A stretch of DNA of 64,000 bases from Streptomyces sp. NBC_00572 (GCF_026341815.1 NZ_JAPENX010000001.1:5022001-5086000), one strand, 5' to 3'; positions 42,640 through 51,549 are shown, numbered from the stretch's first letter. A program made the numbers and translations. Notes: generated by a model not told the origin, from the sequence alone.

Positions 42640-44172
42640 GTGTTCCTGACGATCAGTACGACCGGCAACCCGGAGCGCCCCGCGACCGATCTCGGTTTTC
42701 TGCTGCACAAGCATCCCGAGCGGGCGCAGGCGTTCTCGACTTCGCACGGCACGGCGCACGTCCTCTACCCCGAGGCGAGCGCCGAGCGGTGCACGGCGGC
42801 ACTTCTCCTGGAGGTGGACCCCGTGGCGCTGGTGCGCCGCGGCAAGGGCAAGGGCCGGGGCGGTGCCCCGGACTCCGCGCTCGCGCAGTACGTGAACGAC
42901 CGGCCCTACGCGGCGTCCTCGCTGCTCGCCGTCGCGCTCGCCACGGTCTTCAAGACGGCGCTGCACGGCGACTGCAAGGCGATGCCCGAGCGGGCCGCGG
43001 CGCCACTGCCGCTGCGTGTCGAGGTCCCCGTGCTGCCCGCCAGGGGCGGTGCCGAGCTGGTGCGCAAGCTGTTCGGGCCGCTGGGCTGGGACACGGTGGA
43101 CGCCGAGCCGGTGGCACTGGACGGGCAGTTCCCCGAGTGGGGTGACTCCCGCTACGTACGCCTGGTTCTGGAGGGCGAGCTGCGGCTCGCGGACGCCCTC
43201 AACCACCTCTACGTCCTGCTGCCCGTGCTCGACGACGCCAAGCACTACTGGGTCGCGCCCGACGAGGTCGACAAGCTGCTGCGCGCCGGCGACGGCTGGC
43301 TCGCCGGTCACCCCGAGCGGAAGCTGATCACGGCACGCTACCTCTCCCGCCGCTGGGGCCTGGCCCGTGAGGCGACGGAGCGGCTCGAACTCGTACGGCT
43401 CGCCGAGGCAGAGGGCCTGGACGTCGACGCCGTCGACAACGCGGTCGACGAGTCGACCGACACCGAGGAGCGGCCCGTGCCGCTCGCCGAGCGGCGCCGG
43501 GAGGCGATCCTCGCCGCCCTGACCGCGGCCGAGGCGAGCCGGGTCCTCGATCTGGGCTGTGGCCAGGGCCAGTTGGTGCAGGCACTGCTCAAGGACACCC
43601 GATTCGAGGAGATCGTCGGCGTCGACGTGTCCGTCCGAGCCCTGACCGTCGCCGCGCGCCGGCTGCGACTGGACCGGATGGGGGAGCGGCAGGCGGCCCG
43701 GGTGAAACTGCTGCAGGGCTCGCTCGCGTACACCGACAAGCGGCTGACCGGCTACGACGCGGCCGTGCTCAGCGAGGTCATCGAGCACCTGGACCTGCCG
43801 AGGCTGCCGGCCCTGGAGTACGCGGTGTTCGGCTCGGCCCGGCCGCGTACGGTCCTCGTGACCACGCCGAACGTCGAGTACAACGTGCGCTGGGAATCGC
43901 TGCCGGCCGGTCACGTCCGGCACGGCGACCACCGCTTCGAATGGACCCGCGAGGAGTTCCGGAGCTGGGCGGCCTCGGTCTCCGAACGGTACGGGTACGA
44001 CGTCGGGTTCGCCCCCGTCGGCCCGGACGACCCGGAGGTCGGCCCGCCCACCCAGATGGCCGTCTTCACCCGCACCCCCGACCCGGCTACGGAGAAGACC
44101 CGCACCCCGGACCCGGCTCTGGAGAAGACCCGCACCCCCGACCTGACCACGGAGAAGGAGGAACAGGCATGA
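42640..44172 (+). CDS. hen1: Hen1: 3'-terminal RNA ribose 2'-O-methyltransferase
   Basis: 510 aa from GTG 42640. CATACT (42627-42632) seven nt upstream makes a leaderless transcript likely. Residues 1-240 are the Hen1-specific N-terminal domain (YNDRPYAASSLLAVAL-like, VPVLPARGGAELVRKLFGPL). The methyltransferase follows: RVLDLGCGQGQLVQAL for SAM, the metal-binding EVIEHL with the further His in HGDHRFEW. It methylates the 2'-OH of the damaged RNA 3' end so that Pnkp ligation protects the site. The tail has three copies of KTRTPD before EEQA. Its stop overlaps the pnkp start (ATGA). Confidence 0.95.
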   Translation: MFLTISTTGNPERPATDLGFLLHKHPERAQAFSTSHGTAHVLYPEASAERCTAALLLEVDPVALVRRGKGKGRGGAPDSALAQYVNDRPYAASSLLAVALATVFKTALHGDCKAMPERAAAPLPLRVEVPVLPARGGAELVRKLFGPLGWDTVDAEPVALDGQFPEWGDSRYVRLVLEGELRLADALNHLYVLLPVLDDAKHYWVAPDEVDKLLRAGDGWLAGHPERKLITARYLSRRWGLAREATERLELVRLAEAEGLDVDAVDNAVDESTDTEERPVPLAERRREAILAALTAAEASRVLDLGCGQGQLVQALLKDTRFEEIVGVDVSVRALTVAARRLRLDRMGERQAARVKLLQGSLAYTDKRLTGYDAAVLSEVIEHLDLPRLPALEYAVFGSARPRTVLVTTPNVEYNVRWESLPAGHVRHGDHRFEWTREEFRSWAASVSERYGYDVGFAPVGPDDPEVGPPTQMAVFTRTPDPATEKTRTPDPALEKTRTPDLTTEKEEQA

Positions 44173-46739
44173 CCACCGAGACCGTGTCCCCGGCCGCCAC
44201 CACCCCGGCCCGCCGGCTGCCCGTCACCGACCTGTCCCTCGTGGTGCTCGTCGGCGCCACCGGCTCCGGCAAGTCCACCTTCGCCCGGCGCCACTTCAAG
44301 CCGACCGAGATCGTGTCCTCCGACTTCTGCCGGGGGCTCGTCGCCGACGACGAGAACGACCAGTCCGCGAGCAAGGACGCCTTCGACGTCCTCCACTACA
44401 TCGTGGGCAAGCGCCTCGCGGCGGGTCGCCTCGCCGTCGTCGACGCCACCAACGTGCAGCAGGAGGCGCGCCGTCAGCTCGTCCAGCTCGCCCGGTCGTA
44501 CGACGTGCTGCCCATCGCGATCGTCCTCGACCTGCCCGAGGAGGTGTGCCGCAGCCGGAACGCCACGCGTCCCGACCGCGCGGACATGCCCGCGCACGTC
44601 ATCCAGCGGCACCGTCGCGAGCTGCGCCGTTCGCTGCGCGGGCTGGAGCGCGAGGGCTTCCGCAAGGTGCACGTGCTGAAGTCCGTCGAGGAGGTCGACG
44701 CGGCCGAGGTCGTCCTGGAGCGCCGGTTCAACGACCTGCGCCACCTCACCGGCCCCTTCGACATCATCGGTGACATCCACGGCTGCCGCTCGGAGCTGGA
44801 GACCCTGCTCGCGAAGCTCGGATACGTCGACGGGCACCACCCCGAGGGGCGCACGGCGGTCTTCGTCGGCGACCTCGTCGACCGGGGCCCCGACTCGCCG
44901 GGCGTTCTGCGCCGGGTGATGGCGATGGTCGCCTCGGGCGACGCCCTGTGCGTGCCCGGAAACCACGAGAACAAGCTGGGCCGCTGGCTCAAGGGCCGGA
45001 AGGTGCAGGAGACGCACGGACTGGCCGAGACCATCGAGCAGTTGGGGCACGAGAGCGAGGAGTTCCGGGCCGAGGTCGGGAAGTTCATCGAGGGCCTCGT
45101 CAGCCATTACGTCCTCGACGGCGGCAACCTCGTCGTCTGCCACGCCGGTCTGCCGGAGAAGTACCACGGCCGGACGTCGGGGCGGGTGCGCTCGCACGCG
45201 CTGTACGGGGACACCACCGGCGAGACCGACGAGTTCGGGCTGCCGGTGCGCTACCCGTGGGCGGAGGAGTACCGGGGGCGGGCCACCGTCGTCTACGGCC
45301 ACACCCCCGTGCCCAACACCTCCTGGATCAACAACACCCTCTGCCTCGACACCGGGGCCGTCTTCGGCGGCAAGATGACCGCGCTGCGCTGGCCCGAGCG
45401 CGAACTCGTCGACGTACCGGCCGAGCGCGTCTGGTACGAGCCGGCCCGGCCGCTCGCGACCGAGGCCCCCGGCGGGCACCAGGGACGCCCGCTGGACCTG
45501 GCGGACGTGCACGGGCGCCGGATCGTGGAGACCCGGCACCTCGGCAACGTCGCCGTGCGCGAGGAGAACGCGGCGGCGGCCCTGGAAGTGATGAGCCGGT
45601 TCGCGGTCGACCCGCGGCTGCTCACCTACCTGCCGCCGACGATGGCGCCCACGGCGACATCGAAGGAGGACGGCTACCTGGAGCACCCGGCCGAGGCCTT
45701 CGCCCACTACCGGGCCGACGGGGTCGAACGGGTCGTGTGCGAGGAGAAGCACATGGGCTCCCGGGCCGTGGCCCTGGTCTGCCGGGACGCCGAGGCCGCC
45801 CGCGAACGCTTCGGCATCGAGGGCGAGGGGGTGACGGGTGCGCTGCACACCCGTACCGGGCGGCCCTTCTTCGACGACGTGGCCGTCACCGAGCAGGTCC
45901 TCGACCGGCTGCGGACCGCGATCGACGCCGCCGGGCTCTGGGACGAGCTCGACACGGACTGGCTGCTCCTCGACGGCGAACTGATGCCGTGGTCGCTCAA
46001 GTCGGCCGGGCTGCTCCGTGCGCAGTACGCGGCGGTCGGCGCGGCCTCGGGCGCGGTCTTCCCCGGAGCGATCTCCGCGCTCGAACAGGCGGTGGCGCGC
46101 GGGGTCGAGGGGATCGAAGGGCTGCTCGCGAAGCAGCGGGAGCGGGCGGTGGACGCGGAGGCGTTCATCGAGGCGTACCGCAGGTACTGCTGGCCGACCG
46201 AGGGCCTGGAGGGGGTGCGGTTCGCACCCTTCCAGCTCCTGGGCGCGCGCGGACGGTCGCTTGCGGCCGTGCCGCACGACGAACAGCTCGCCTGGCTCGA
46301 CCGGCTCGTGGAGCACGACCCGACCGGGCTGCTCCAGGTCACCCGCCGGCTCGTCGTCGACACAGGCGACGAGGCCTCGGTCCGGGCCGGCGTCGACTGG
46401 TGGCTGGACATGACCGGCGCGGGCGGCGAGGGCATGGTCGTCAAGCCGCTGGCCGCGCTCGTCCGTGACGCCAAGGGCCGGCTGGGCCAGCCCGGCGTCA
46501 AGGTGCGCGGCCGGGAGTACCTCCGGATCATCTACGGCCCCGAGTACACCCGGCCGGAGAACCTGGAGCGGCTGCGGCAGCGCTTCCTCGGCCACAAGCG
46601 GTCGCTGGCGCTGCGCGAGTACGCCCTCGGTCTCGAAGCCCTCGACCGTCTCGCGGAGGGGGAGCCGCTGTGGCGGGTCCACGAGGCCGTGTTCGCGGTC
46701 CTGGCACTGGAATCGGAGCCGGTGGACCCGCGACTGTGA
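44169..46739 (+). CDS. pnkp: Pnkp: RNA-repair kinase-phosphatase-ligase
   Basis: 856 aa from ATG 44169. Residues 20-175: polynucleotide kinase with P-loop GATGSGKST (Lys35) and SSDFCRG. Residues 195-420: metallophosphatase with GDIHGC, GDLVDRG, GNHENK, CHAGL and YGHTPV. Residues 480-850: ligase domain with the nucleotidyl Lys527 in EEKHMGSR, LLDGELMPW and GGEGMVVKP. It heals the ends of ribotoxin-cleaved RNA and seals them together with Hen1. The 4-nt overlap with hen1 fits the Pnkp-Hen1 complex, where Hen1 activates the ligase. Confidence 0.96.
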   Translation: MTTETVSPAATTPARRLPVTDLSLVVLVGATGSGKSTFARRHFKPTEIVSSDFCRGLVADDENDQSASKDAFDVLHYIVGKRLAAGRLAVVDATNVQQEARRQLVQLARSYDVLPIAIVLDLPEEVCRSRNATRPDRADMPAHVIQRHRRELRRSLRGLEREGFRKVHVLKSVEEVDAAEVVLERRFNDLRHLTGPFDIIGDIHGCRSELETLLAKLGYVDGHHPEGRTAVFVGDLVDRGPDSPGVLRRVMAMVASGDALCVPGNHENKLGRWLKGRKVQETHGLAETIEQLGHESEEFRAEVGKFIEGLVSHYVLDGGNLVVCHAGLPEKYHGRTSGRVRSHALYGDTTGETDEFGLPVRYPWAEEYRGRATVVYGHTPVPNTSWINNTLCLDTGAVFGGKMTALRWPERELVDVPAERVWYEPARPLATEAPGGHQGRPLDLADVHGRRIVETRHLGNVAVREENAAAALEVMSRFAVDPRLLTYLPPTMAPTATSKEDGYLEHPAEAFAHYRADGVERVVCEEKHMGSRAVALVCRDAEAARERFGIEGEGVTGALHTRTGRPFFDDVAVTEQVLDRLRTAIDAAGLWDELDTDWLLLDGELMPWSLKSAGLLRAQYAAVGAASGAVFPGAISALEQAVARGVEGIEGLLAKQRERAVDAEAFIEAYRRYCWPTEGLEGVRFAPFQLLGARGRSLAAVPHDEQLAWLDRLVEHDPTGLLQVTRRLVVDTGDEASVRAGVDWWLDMTGAGGEGMVVKPLAALVRDAKGRLGQPGVKVRGREYLRIIYGPEYTRPENLERLRQRFLGHKRSLALREYALGLEALDRLAEGEPLWRVHEAVFAVLALESEPVDPRL

Positions 46740-46785
46740 GGTGCTGAGGTGCTGAGGTGCTGAGGTGCTGAGGTGCTGAGGCCTG
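46738..46785. repeat. 8-bp tandem repeat after pnkp
   Basis: Five direct copies of GAGGTGCT start at the pnkp stop codon and continue to about 46780. Looser copies of CCTGAGGCC and CCTTGAGG extend to 46880. No spacer-like sequences occur between units. Confidence 0.8.
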
Positions 46786-47115
46786 ATGCCCTGAGGGGCC
46801 GACACTCTGAGGGCCCGACGCCCTGAGGTCGCGATGCCTTGAGGCCCTGAGACCTTGAGGCCCTGAGACCGTGAGGCCCTCGCGGAGACCTGCCCGGGAC
46901 CGGGCGGGGCCTTCGCGGGGGCCTCGCGCGTGCGCGCGTCCCGCCCCTGCCTGTGCACTACCTGCCCGAGGCCTCCGTGAGCCTTCCCGGGGCCTCCGGC
47001 GCCTTCGCGGGGTCTCCCCGGCACCTCGTGTCGGCTTCGCCCCGTGTTCGCCCCGCTTCCGTGAAGGCTTTGCGCGGTCTTCGGGAGGTTTTCGCGTGGA
47101 CTTCGCACCGCCTTG
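46786..47115. other. Repeat-derived intergenic sequence
   Basis: About 330 nt of low-complexity sequence with recurring GGCCTTCGCGGGG, CCTCCG and TTCGCC-type words. No gene with a start, ribosome site and product was found; open frames here reflect the repeats. Confidence 0.5.
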
Positions 47116-47163
47116 ACGGGGGGCGCAGAGGCGCCGGGCCCGGCGCTCCCCTGCGCCCCCCGT
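47116..47163. terminator. Long two-part hairpin, probable bidirectional terminator
   Basis: ACGGGGGGCGCAG (47116-47128) pairs perfectly with CTGCGCCCCCCGT (47151-47163). Inside, GCGCCGGGCCCGGCGC is itself palindromic. This very stable structure separates the pnkp transcript from the Crp-type regulator. Confidence 0.75.
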
Positions 47164-47168
47164 GCCCG

Positions 47169-47251
47169 TTGTCGCGTTTCTTCCGCACCCTCTAGCGTTC
47201 TTCACCCCATGACGTGACACAGCGTCAACAGTGTGACGTGGCAGGTCACAC
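47169..47251 (+). promoter_or_regulatory. Promoter with nested inverted repeats before the Crp-type gene
   Basis: TTGTCG (47169-47174) and TAGCGT (47193-47198), 18 nt apart, resemble a vegetative promoter. Just downstream lie two inverted repeats: TGACG-N8-CGTCA (47210-47227) and GTGTGAC-N7-GTCACAC (47231-47251). The second contains TGTGA and TCACA half-sites like Crp boxes, but with 9 rather than 6 nt between them. They sit where a repressor would block transcription, so autoregulation by the Crp-type protein is plausible. Confidence 0.55.
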
Positions 47252-47342
47252 GGGGTGGGAACACACACACGAATGCGCCGGTCGATCACCGGCGAGCGGT
47301 CTTCCCCGGAGGACCCGGGGACGGTACGGGGGTGAGCGGGCG

Positions 47343-48068
47343 GTGAGTCTCTTCGGCCAGGACCGCTCCTTCCTCCACGCCCTCCCGGCGGCCGACCGGC
47401 GGTTCCTGCTCGCCGAGGGGGCCCGGCGCGTCTACGAACCGGGGGAGGTGATGATCCGCGAACGCGACACCACCGCCTTCGTCCTCGCGCTCCTCTCCGG
47501 CTGGGCCGTCGTCTCCGTGGGCACCGAGCGCGGATCGCGGCTCATCCTCGCCCTCAGGGGCGCCGGCGAGGTCGTCGGCGACCTCGCCGCCGTCGACCGG
47601 CGCCCGCGCAGCGCCAGCGTCACCGCGCTCGGCAGGGTGGAGGCGGTGGCCATCTCGGGCGACCGGTTCCGGCGCTTCCTCGCGGCCCGGCCGCACGCCA
47701 CCTCGCTGATCATGCGCCAGCTCGCCACCCGACTGCGCAGCGCCGACGTCGAGCGCCGCGCGCTCGCCTCGGAGACCGTCCTCCAGCGCCTCGCGGCCCG
47801 CCTCGTCGAACTCGCCGAGCGCGCCGGACGGCGGGCCGACGCCGGGACCGTACTCGAACTTCCGCTGCCCCAGCACGACCTGGCGGCGGCCATCGGAGCG
47901 ACCCGGGAGGCGGTCGCCAAGGCGCTGCGCCTGCTGCGGGAGCAGGACGTGGTCCGCACCGCGAACCGCACCGTCATCGTGATCGACATGCGGGTCCTGG
48001 TGCTGCTCGCGGAGGGGCGCGCGCGCCCCGGCGGAGAACCGGCGGACGAATCTCCGCCGGATGTGTAA
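47343..48068 (+). CDS. Crp/Fnr-family transcriptional regulator
   Basis: 241 aa from GTG 47343, with GGGGGTGAG upstream and a 5' leader of about 135 nt. The cyclic-nucleotide-binding fold covers residues 10-125. Its phosphate-binding cassette reads GEVVGDLAAVDRRPRSASV, keeping Arg-Ser-Ala, so a nucleotide ligand is possible. A long dimer helix follows, then the HTH (LPQHDLAAAIGATREAVAKA). There are no iron-sulfur cysteines, so it is not Fnr-like. It precedes a nucleotide cyclase-like gene by 92 nt, and may control the following eight-gene operon. Confidence 0.92.
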   Translation: MSLFGQDRSFLHALPAADRRFLLAEGARRVYEPGEVMIRERDTTAFVLALLSGWAVVSVGTERGSRLILALRGAGEVVGDLAAVDRRPRSASVTALGRVEAVAISGDRFRRFLAARPHATSLIMRQLATRLRSADVERRALASETVLQRLAARLVELAERAGRRADAGTVLELPLPQHDLAAAIGATREAVAKALRLLREQDVVRTANRTVIVIDMRVLVLLAEGRARPGGEPADESPPDV

Positions 48069-48160
48069 ACGGCTACATCGCAGGTCGCGGAAGGCGGCCA
48101 GTCTGGTCACGCACCACCACGGCACCAACGGCACCAGGGCGACACACAGGGAGTCCGAGA

Positions 48161-49123
48161 GTGAGCAGTGCGGGAGTGAACGGGGAAGTGGGCGGAGACA
48201 TGGGCGGAGAAGTGGGCGGCATCCACCGGTTCGTCGTCTTCGGCGACATCTGCGGCTCCGGGACGCTCGATCTGGCCGAGAAGAAACACCAGCGGGCGGC
48301 GATGTACGCCGCCTTCGACGACGCGTACAGCTCCGTCGGCGTCGAGCCCGGCACCTACCACCAGGAGGACCGCGGGGACGGCATCCTCGCCGCCCTGCGC
48401 CCGGACGTGCCGCCGACCCTCATGGTCGGACGGTGGATCGACACCCTGTACGAGAGCCTGCGCGCCCACAACCAGGGCCGGACCCGGCCGCTGCGGCTGC
48501 GGATCGGCATGAACGCGGGGCTCGTGGTCCAGGACCGGCACGGGCTCGTCGGACGGGCGGTGGACCTGGCCGCCCGGCTCTGCGACAGCCCCCCGGCCAA
48601 GCGGATCATGAACGAGACCCCGGAGATCGCCCTCCTGGTCGTCGTCTCCGACTGGCTGTACGTGAACGTGGTCGCCGAGGGCGGGCGGTACGTCGAGCCG
48701 GACCACTACCGGTCGGCCCGCATCCGGTCCAAGGAGACCGACGAGGCCGCCTGGTTCCACGTACCGCGCAGGCCCGAGCCGCCGCTGATCGGGCCCGACG
48801 GGGAGCTGCCGCCCGAGGGGGAGGGGGAGCCGGCGGCCGCGGGGGAGCGGCCGCCGGTGGCGGCGGCACGGACCGGCGTTGGGCCGTCGCGGGGGGACGG
48901 CCCAACGCCCCGGCCCGTGGGAGGGAACCGTACGTACCACGTCGGGGGTGACCTCCTCGACGTCCACGGCAACACCATCCACGGGGGCTTCACCGGAATC
49001 CGCAAGGACTCCGGATCCAGGACGGACTCCGGTTCGGACTCCGGTTCGGGCACGGGCACGGGCACGGGTTCGAGCTCGGGTTCCAGCTCCGGCTCCGGTT
49101 CGGGGGCGGGTGAGTCGAAGTGA
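48161..49123 (+). CDS. Class III nucleotide cyclase-like protein
   Basis: 320 aa from GTG 48161 behind GGGAG. Residues 22-200 resemble a class III cyclase: VVFGDICGSGT with metal Asp29, YHQEDRGDGILAAL with Asp73, and RLRIGMNAGLVV. The transition-state segment is VGRAVDLAARL: Arg is kept but the usual Asn is Asp. It could make an unusual cyclic nucleotide or have become a binding domain. After a Pro/Glu linker comes a short motif, YHVGGDLLDVHGNTIHGGFT, like docking segments of conflict systems, and a Ser/Gly tail. First gene of the operon; its stop overlaps the next start (GTGA). Confidence 0.8.
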   Translation: MSSAGVNGEVGGDMGGEVGGIHRFVVFGDICGSGTLDLAEKKHQRAAMYAAFDDAYSSVGVEPGTYHQEDRGDGILAALRPDVPPTLMVGRWIDTLYESLRAHNQGRTRPLRLRIGMNAGLVVQDRHGLVGRAVDLAARLCDSPPAKRIMNETPEIALLVVVSDWLYVNVVAEGGRYVEPDHYRSARIRSKETDEAAWFHVPRRPEPPLIGPDGELPPEGEGEPAAAGERPPVAAARTGVGPSRGDGPTPRPVGGNRTYHVGGDLLDVHGNTIHGGFTGIRKDSGSRTDSGSDSGSGTGTGTGSSSGSSSGSGSGAGESK

Positions 49124-51549
49124 GCGACCAGGACGACGCCTCGCCGCAGAACGACGGTCCGGACGCCGGACAGGGCCACGGCGGCGACCGCGCGGACGCA
49201 CACGACCGGGGCTCCGACCGCGGTTCCGACCGGGGTTCGGATCGCGGCTCCGATCGTGGATCGGATCGTGGTTCCGACCGGGGCGACAGGGAAGGCGACC
49301 GGGCCGGCGGGTCCGAGCGTGCCGACGGCGCCGAGCAGCCCCGCGAGCCGAGCGTCTTCGCAGCCGCCGACCGGGGGCCCCTCGGCGGCGAGAGCGACAC
49401 CGGCGGCGCCGCCACCGCCCGCCGGGCCGTCCGCACCTGGGCGGGCGCCGCGGCCGACCGCCTCACCACCATCCACGGCGACGGCACCGTCTTCGAGGGC
49501 AACCAGATCTTCGCCCTGTACGGCTCCGACCGCACCTCGCACTTCGTCCAGGGACCCGTCCCGCCCGAGACGCTCGACCACCTCGGCCGGGTGTACTGCG
49601 CGACCGCCGGGTACCGGCGGATGCGGGACCGGCTCCGTGACCACCGGGTCCTCGTCCTGTGCGGCGAACCCGGCAGCGGCCGCAAGGCCACCGCGTTCGC
49701 CCTCCTCGACGAGCTGACCGGCGGCAAGGTCTTCCGCCTCGACCCGCGCCACGGCGTCGACGAGATCACCGAGGAGGTCCTCCAGGAGAGCGGCGGCCAC
49801 CTCCTCGAACTGCTCACCGAGGACGTACGCGCCGAGAGCGAACCGCGCGCCTCCCGCAACGGCCGGGGCGACCACACCACCGTGACCCGCCGTTTTGTCA
49901 CCCGCCTCTCCGAGCTGCACCTGGACCGTTTCGGCGATCTGCTGCGCGGGCGGGACGCGTACGGGGTCGTCCTCGTCGAGAACGGAGAGCTCGCCGACCG
50001 GCTGCTGCGCGGCCGGTACGGGATGTACTGCCCCCCGCCCCCCGCCGACGAGGTCCTCCACCGCCACCTCTGGAACCAGCTGCGCGCCGAGTCCGACGAC
50101 GCCCTCGGCGACGCGCGGGCGCGCGGCTCGCGGCCGGACGTCGTGAACGCCCTCGGCCTGGAGGAGCTGCGGCCGCGCGAGGCGGCCCGGCTCGCCGACC
50201 ATCTGGCCCGGCACTGGCGCGGCGAGGTGACGGACGAACAACTCCTCGCCGAATGCGCCTCGTTCGTGCGTTCCCAGGCGCGCGAGTGGTTCGCGGGCGC
50301 CGACCGTCCGGGCGCGCTCCCCGAGGCGCTCCCGGCCCTGAACGCCGGGGCGTTCCGTATCGCCGTCGCCGTCTTCAACGGCTCCGCGTACAGTCTCGCC
50401 GCCGAGGCCGCCGAACTCCTCGCCTGGGAACTCGCGGTCACCCTCGACCCCGAACACGCCCCGGGTCGACGCCTGTTCGGGACGCACGCCGAGCACCGGC
50501 CGGTGCAGGCCCGGGCCGTCCTGGAGGACGGCGAGCTGGACCTCGGCCCGGCCAAGGTGCCGGTGCGCGCCGTCCGCTTCCAGGGCGAGGCCCTCGCCGG
50601 AGCCGTCCTCGGCGAGATCTGGCACGGCTACCACAACGTCCGTGGCCCGGTCGCCCGTTGGCTGCGCTCCCTGTGCGACGACCCTCGCTCCGAGGTGTGG
50701 GTGCGGGCGTCCGTCGCGGCCGGCGTGCTCTGCTCCTGGGACTGGATCCACGGATTCCGCGAGCTGGTGGTGCCGCTCGCCGCGACGGACGATCCGGTCG
50801 CCCGGATGGCCGCCGCCACCGCGCTCGCCGAGTCCGCGCGCGACCCGCGCGTTCGGCCCGCCGTCGCCGACGTGCTCAAGAACTGGGCCGGGTCCGACGA
50901 CGACATGCTCGTCAGGACCGCCCTGCTCACCCACGGCTACGTGCTGGCCGCCGGGAGCGTCTCCGGTTCCCTCGACGCGCTCGCCCGGGTCGTCAGGACC
51001 CGCGAGGCGACTGACATCGGGGTCCTCGTGCCCGCATCCTTCAGCGTGGCGCGGCTGCTCGCCTCCGGCGAACCCGTGCCCGTGCTCCGGCGGCTCCGGC
51101 AGTGGCTGGAGGACGGCCGGCTCAACCTCGCCAACCTGGTCCACCTCGCCGTCATCCGGGCCCTGAGCACCCGCACCACCCACCTGTGGGGGCTGCGGGA
51201 GGTCCCCGAACTCGACGGGCACGCGGCCCGCCCGCTGCTGATCGCCCTGCTGGCGACCCGGCCCGAGCTCGCCGCCGAGCTGGCGGTGCTGCTGCGGCAG
51301 ACGCTCGCCACGGCCCGCTCGGGGGAGGCCGCCCTGGAGGCGCTCGGCGGGATGCTCCGGCGGGCCGCGAAGGATCCGGAGTCGCTCGGGCACGTCTGCG
51401 CCTTCCTGCCGCGGCTCGCGGTGGACCGCCGTGACCGGGACCGGCTCAGGGGCCTGCTGAACGAACTGGTCCGGGACCGTGACCGGCCCCTGGACAGAGG
51501 CGCGGCGCGCCGGATGTGGGACGCCGTGACGGAAGGAGCGAACCGATGA
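49120..51549 (+). CDS. STAND-like NTPase with degenerate P-loop and HEAT-like repeats
   Basis: 809 aa. The N-terminus (70 residues) has repeats of RGSD, then TTIHGDGTVFEGNQIFAL, related to the docking motif of the preceding protein. Residues 165-420 form a P-loop domain; Walker A reads GEPGSGRKATA (182-192), with Arg where the catalytic Lys of GK-S/T is expected. The Walker B-like YGVVLVENGEL is also atypical. Residues 520-800 consist of helical repeats (WVRASVAAGVLCSWDW, DPVARMAAATALAESARDPR) of HEAT type. This looks like an inactive or modified STAND protein acting as a scaffold or sensor. Coupled on both sides by 4-nt overlaps. Confidence 0.72.
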   Translation: MSDQDDASPQNDGPDAGQGHGGDRADAHDRGSDRGSDRGSDRGSDRGSDRGSDRGDREGDRAGGSERADGAEQPREPSVFAAADRGPLGGESDTGGAATARRAVRTWAGAAADRLTTIHGDGTVFEGNQIFALYGSDRTSHFVQGPVPPETLDHLGRVYCATAGYRRMRDRLRDHRVLVLCGEPGSGRKATAFALLDELTGGKVFRLDPRHGVDEITEEVLQESGGHLLELLTEDVRAESEPRASRNGRGDHTTVTRRFVTRLSELHLDRFGDLLRGRDAYGVVLVENGELADRLLRGRYGMYCPPPPADEVLHRHLWNQLRAESDDALGDARARGSRPDVVNALGLEELRPREAARLADHLARHWRGEVTDEQLLAECASFVRSQAREWFAGADRPGALPEALPALNAGAFRIAVAVFNGSAYSLAAEAAELLAWELAVTLDPEHAPGRRLFGTHAEHRPVQARAVLEDGELDLGPAKVPVRAVRFQGEALAGAVLGEIWHGYHNVRGPVARWLRSLCDDPRSEVWVRASVAAGVLCSWDWIHGFRELVVPLAATDDPVARMAAATALAESARDPRVRPAVADVLKNWAGSDDDMLVRTALLTHGYVLAAGSVSGSLDALARVVRTREATDIGVLVPASFSVARLLASGEPVPVLRRLRQWLEDGRLNLANLVHLAVIRALSTRTTHLWGLREVPELDGHAARPLLIALLATRPELAAELAVLLRQTLATARSGEAALEALGGMLRRAAKDPESLGHVCAFLPRLAVDRRDRDRLRGLLNELVRDRDRPLDRGAARRMWDAVTEGANR

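Noticed and set aside
46738..46785. Possible CRISPR array or iterons of an origin
   Set aside because: Eight-bp units without spacers and no replication gene nearby.
43911..47108. 1065-codon open frame on the minus strand
   Set aside because: Antisense shadow of pnkp and its downstream repeats; no recognisable domain.
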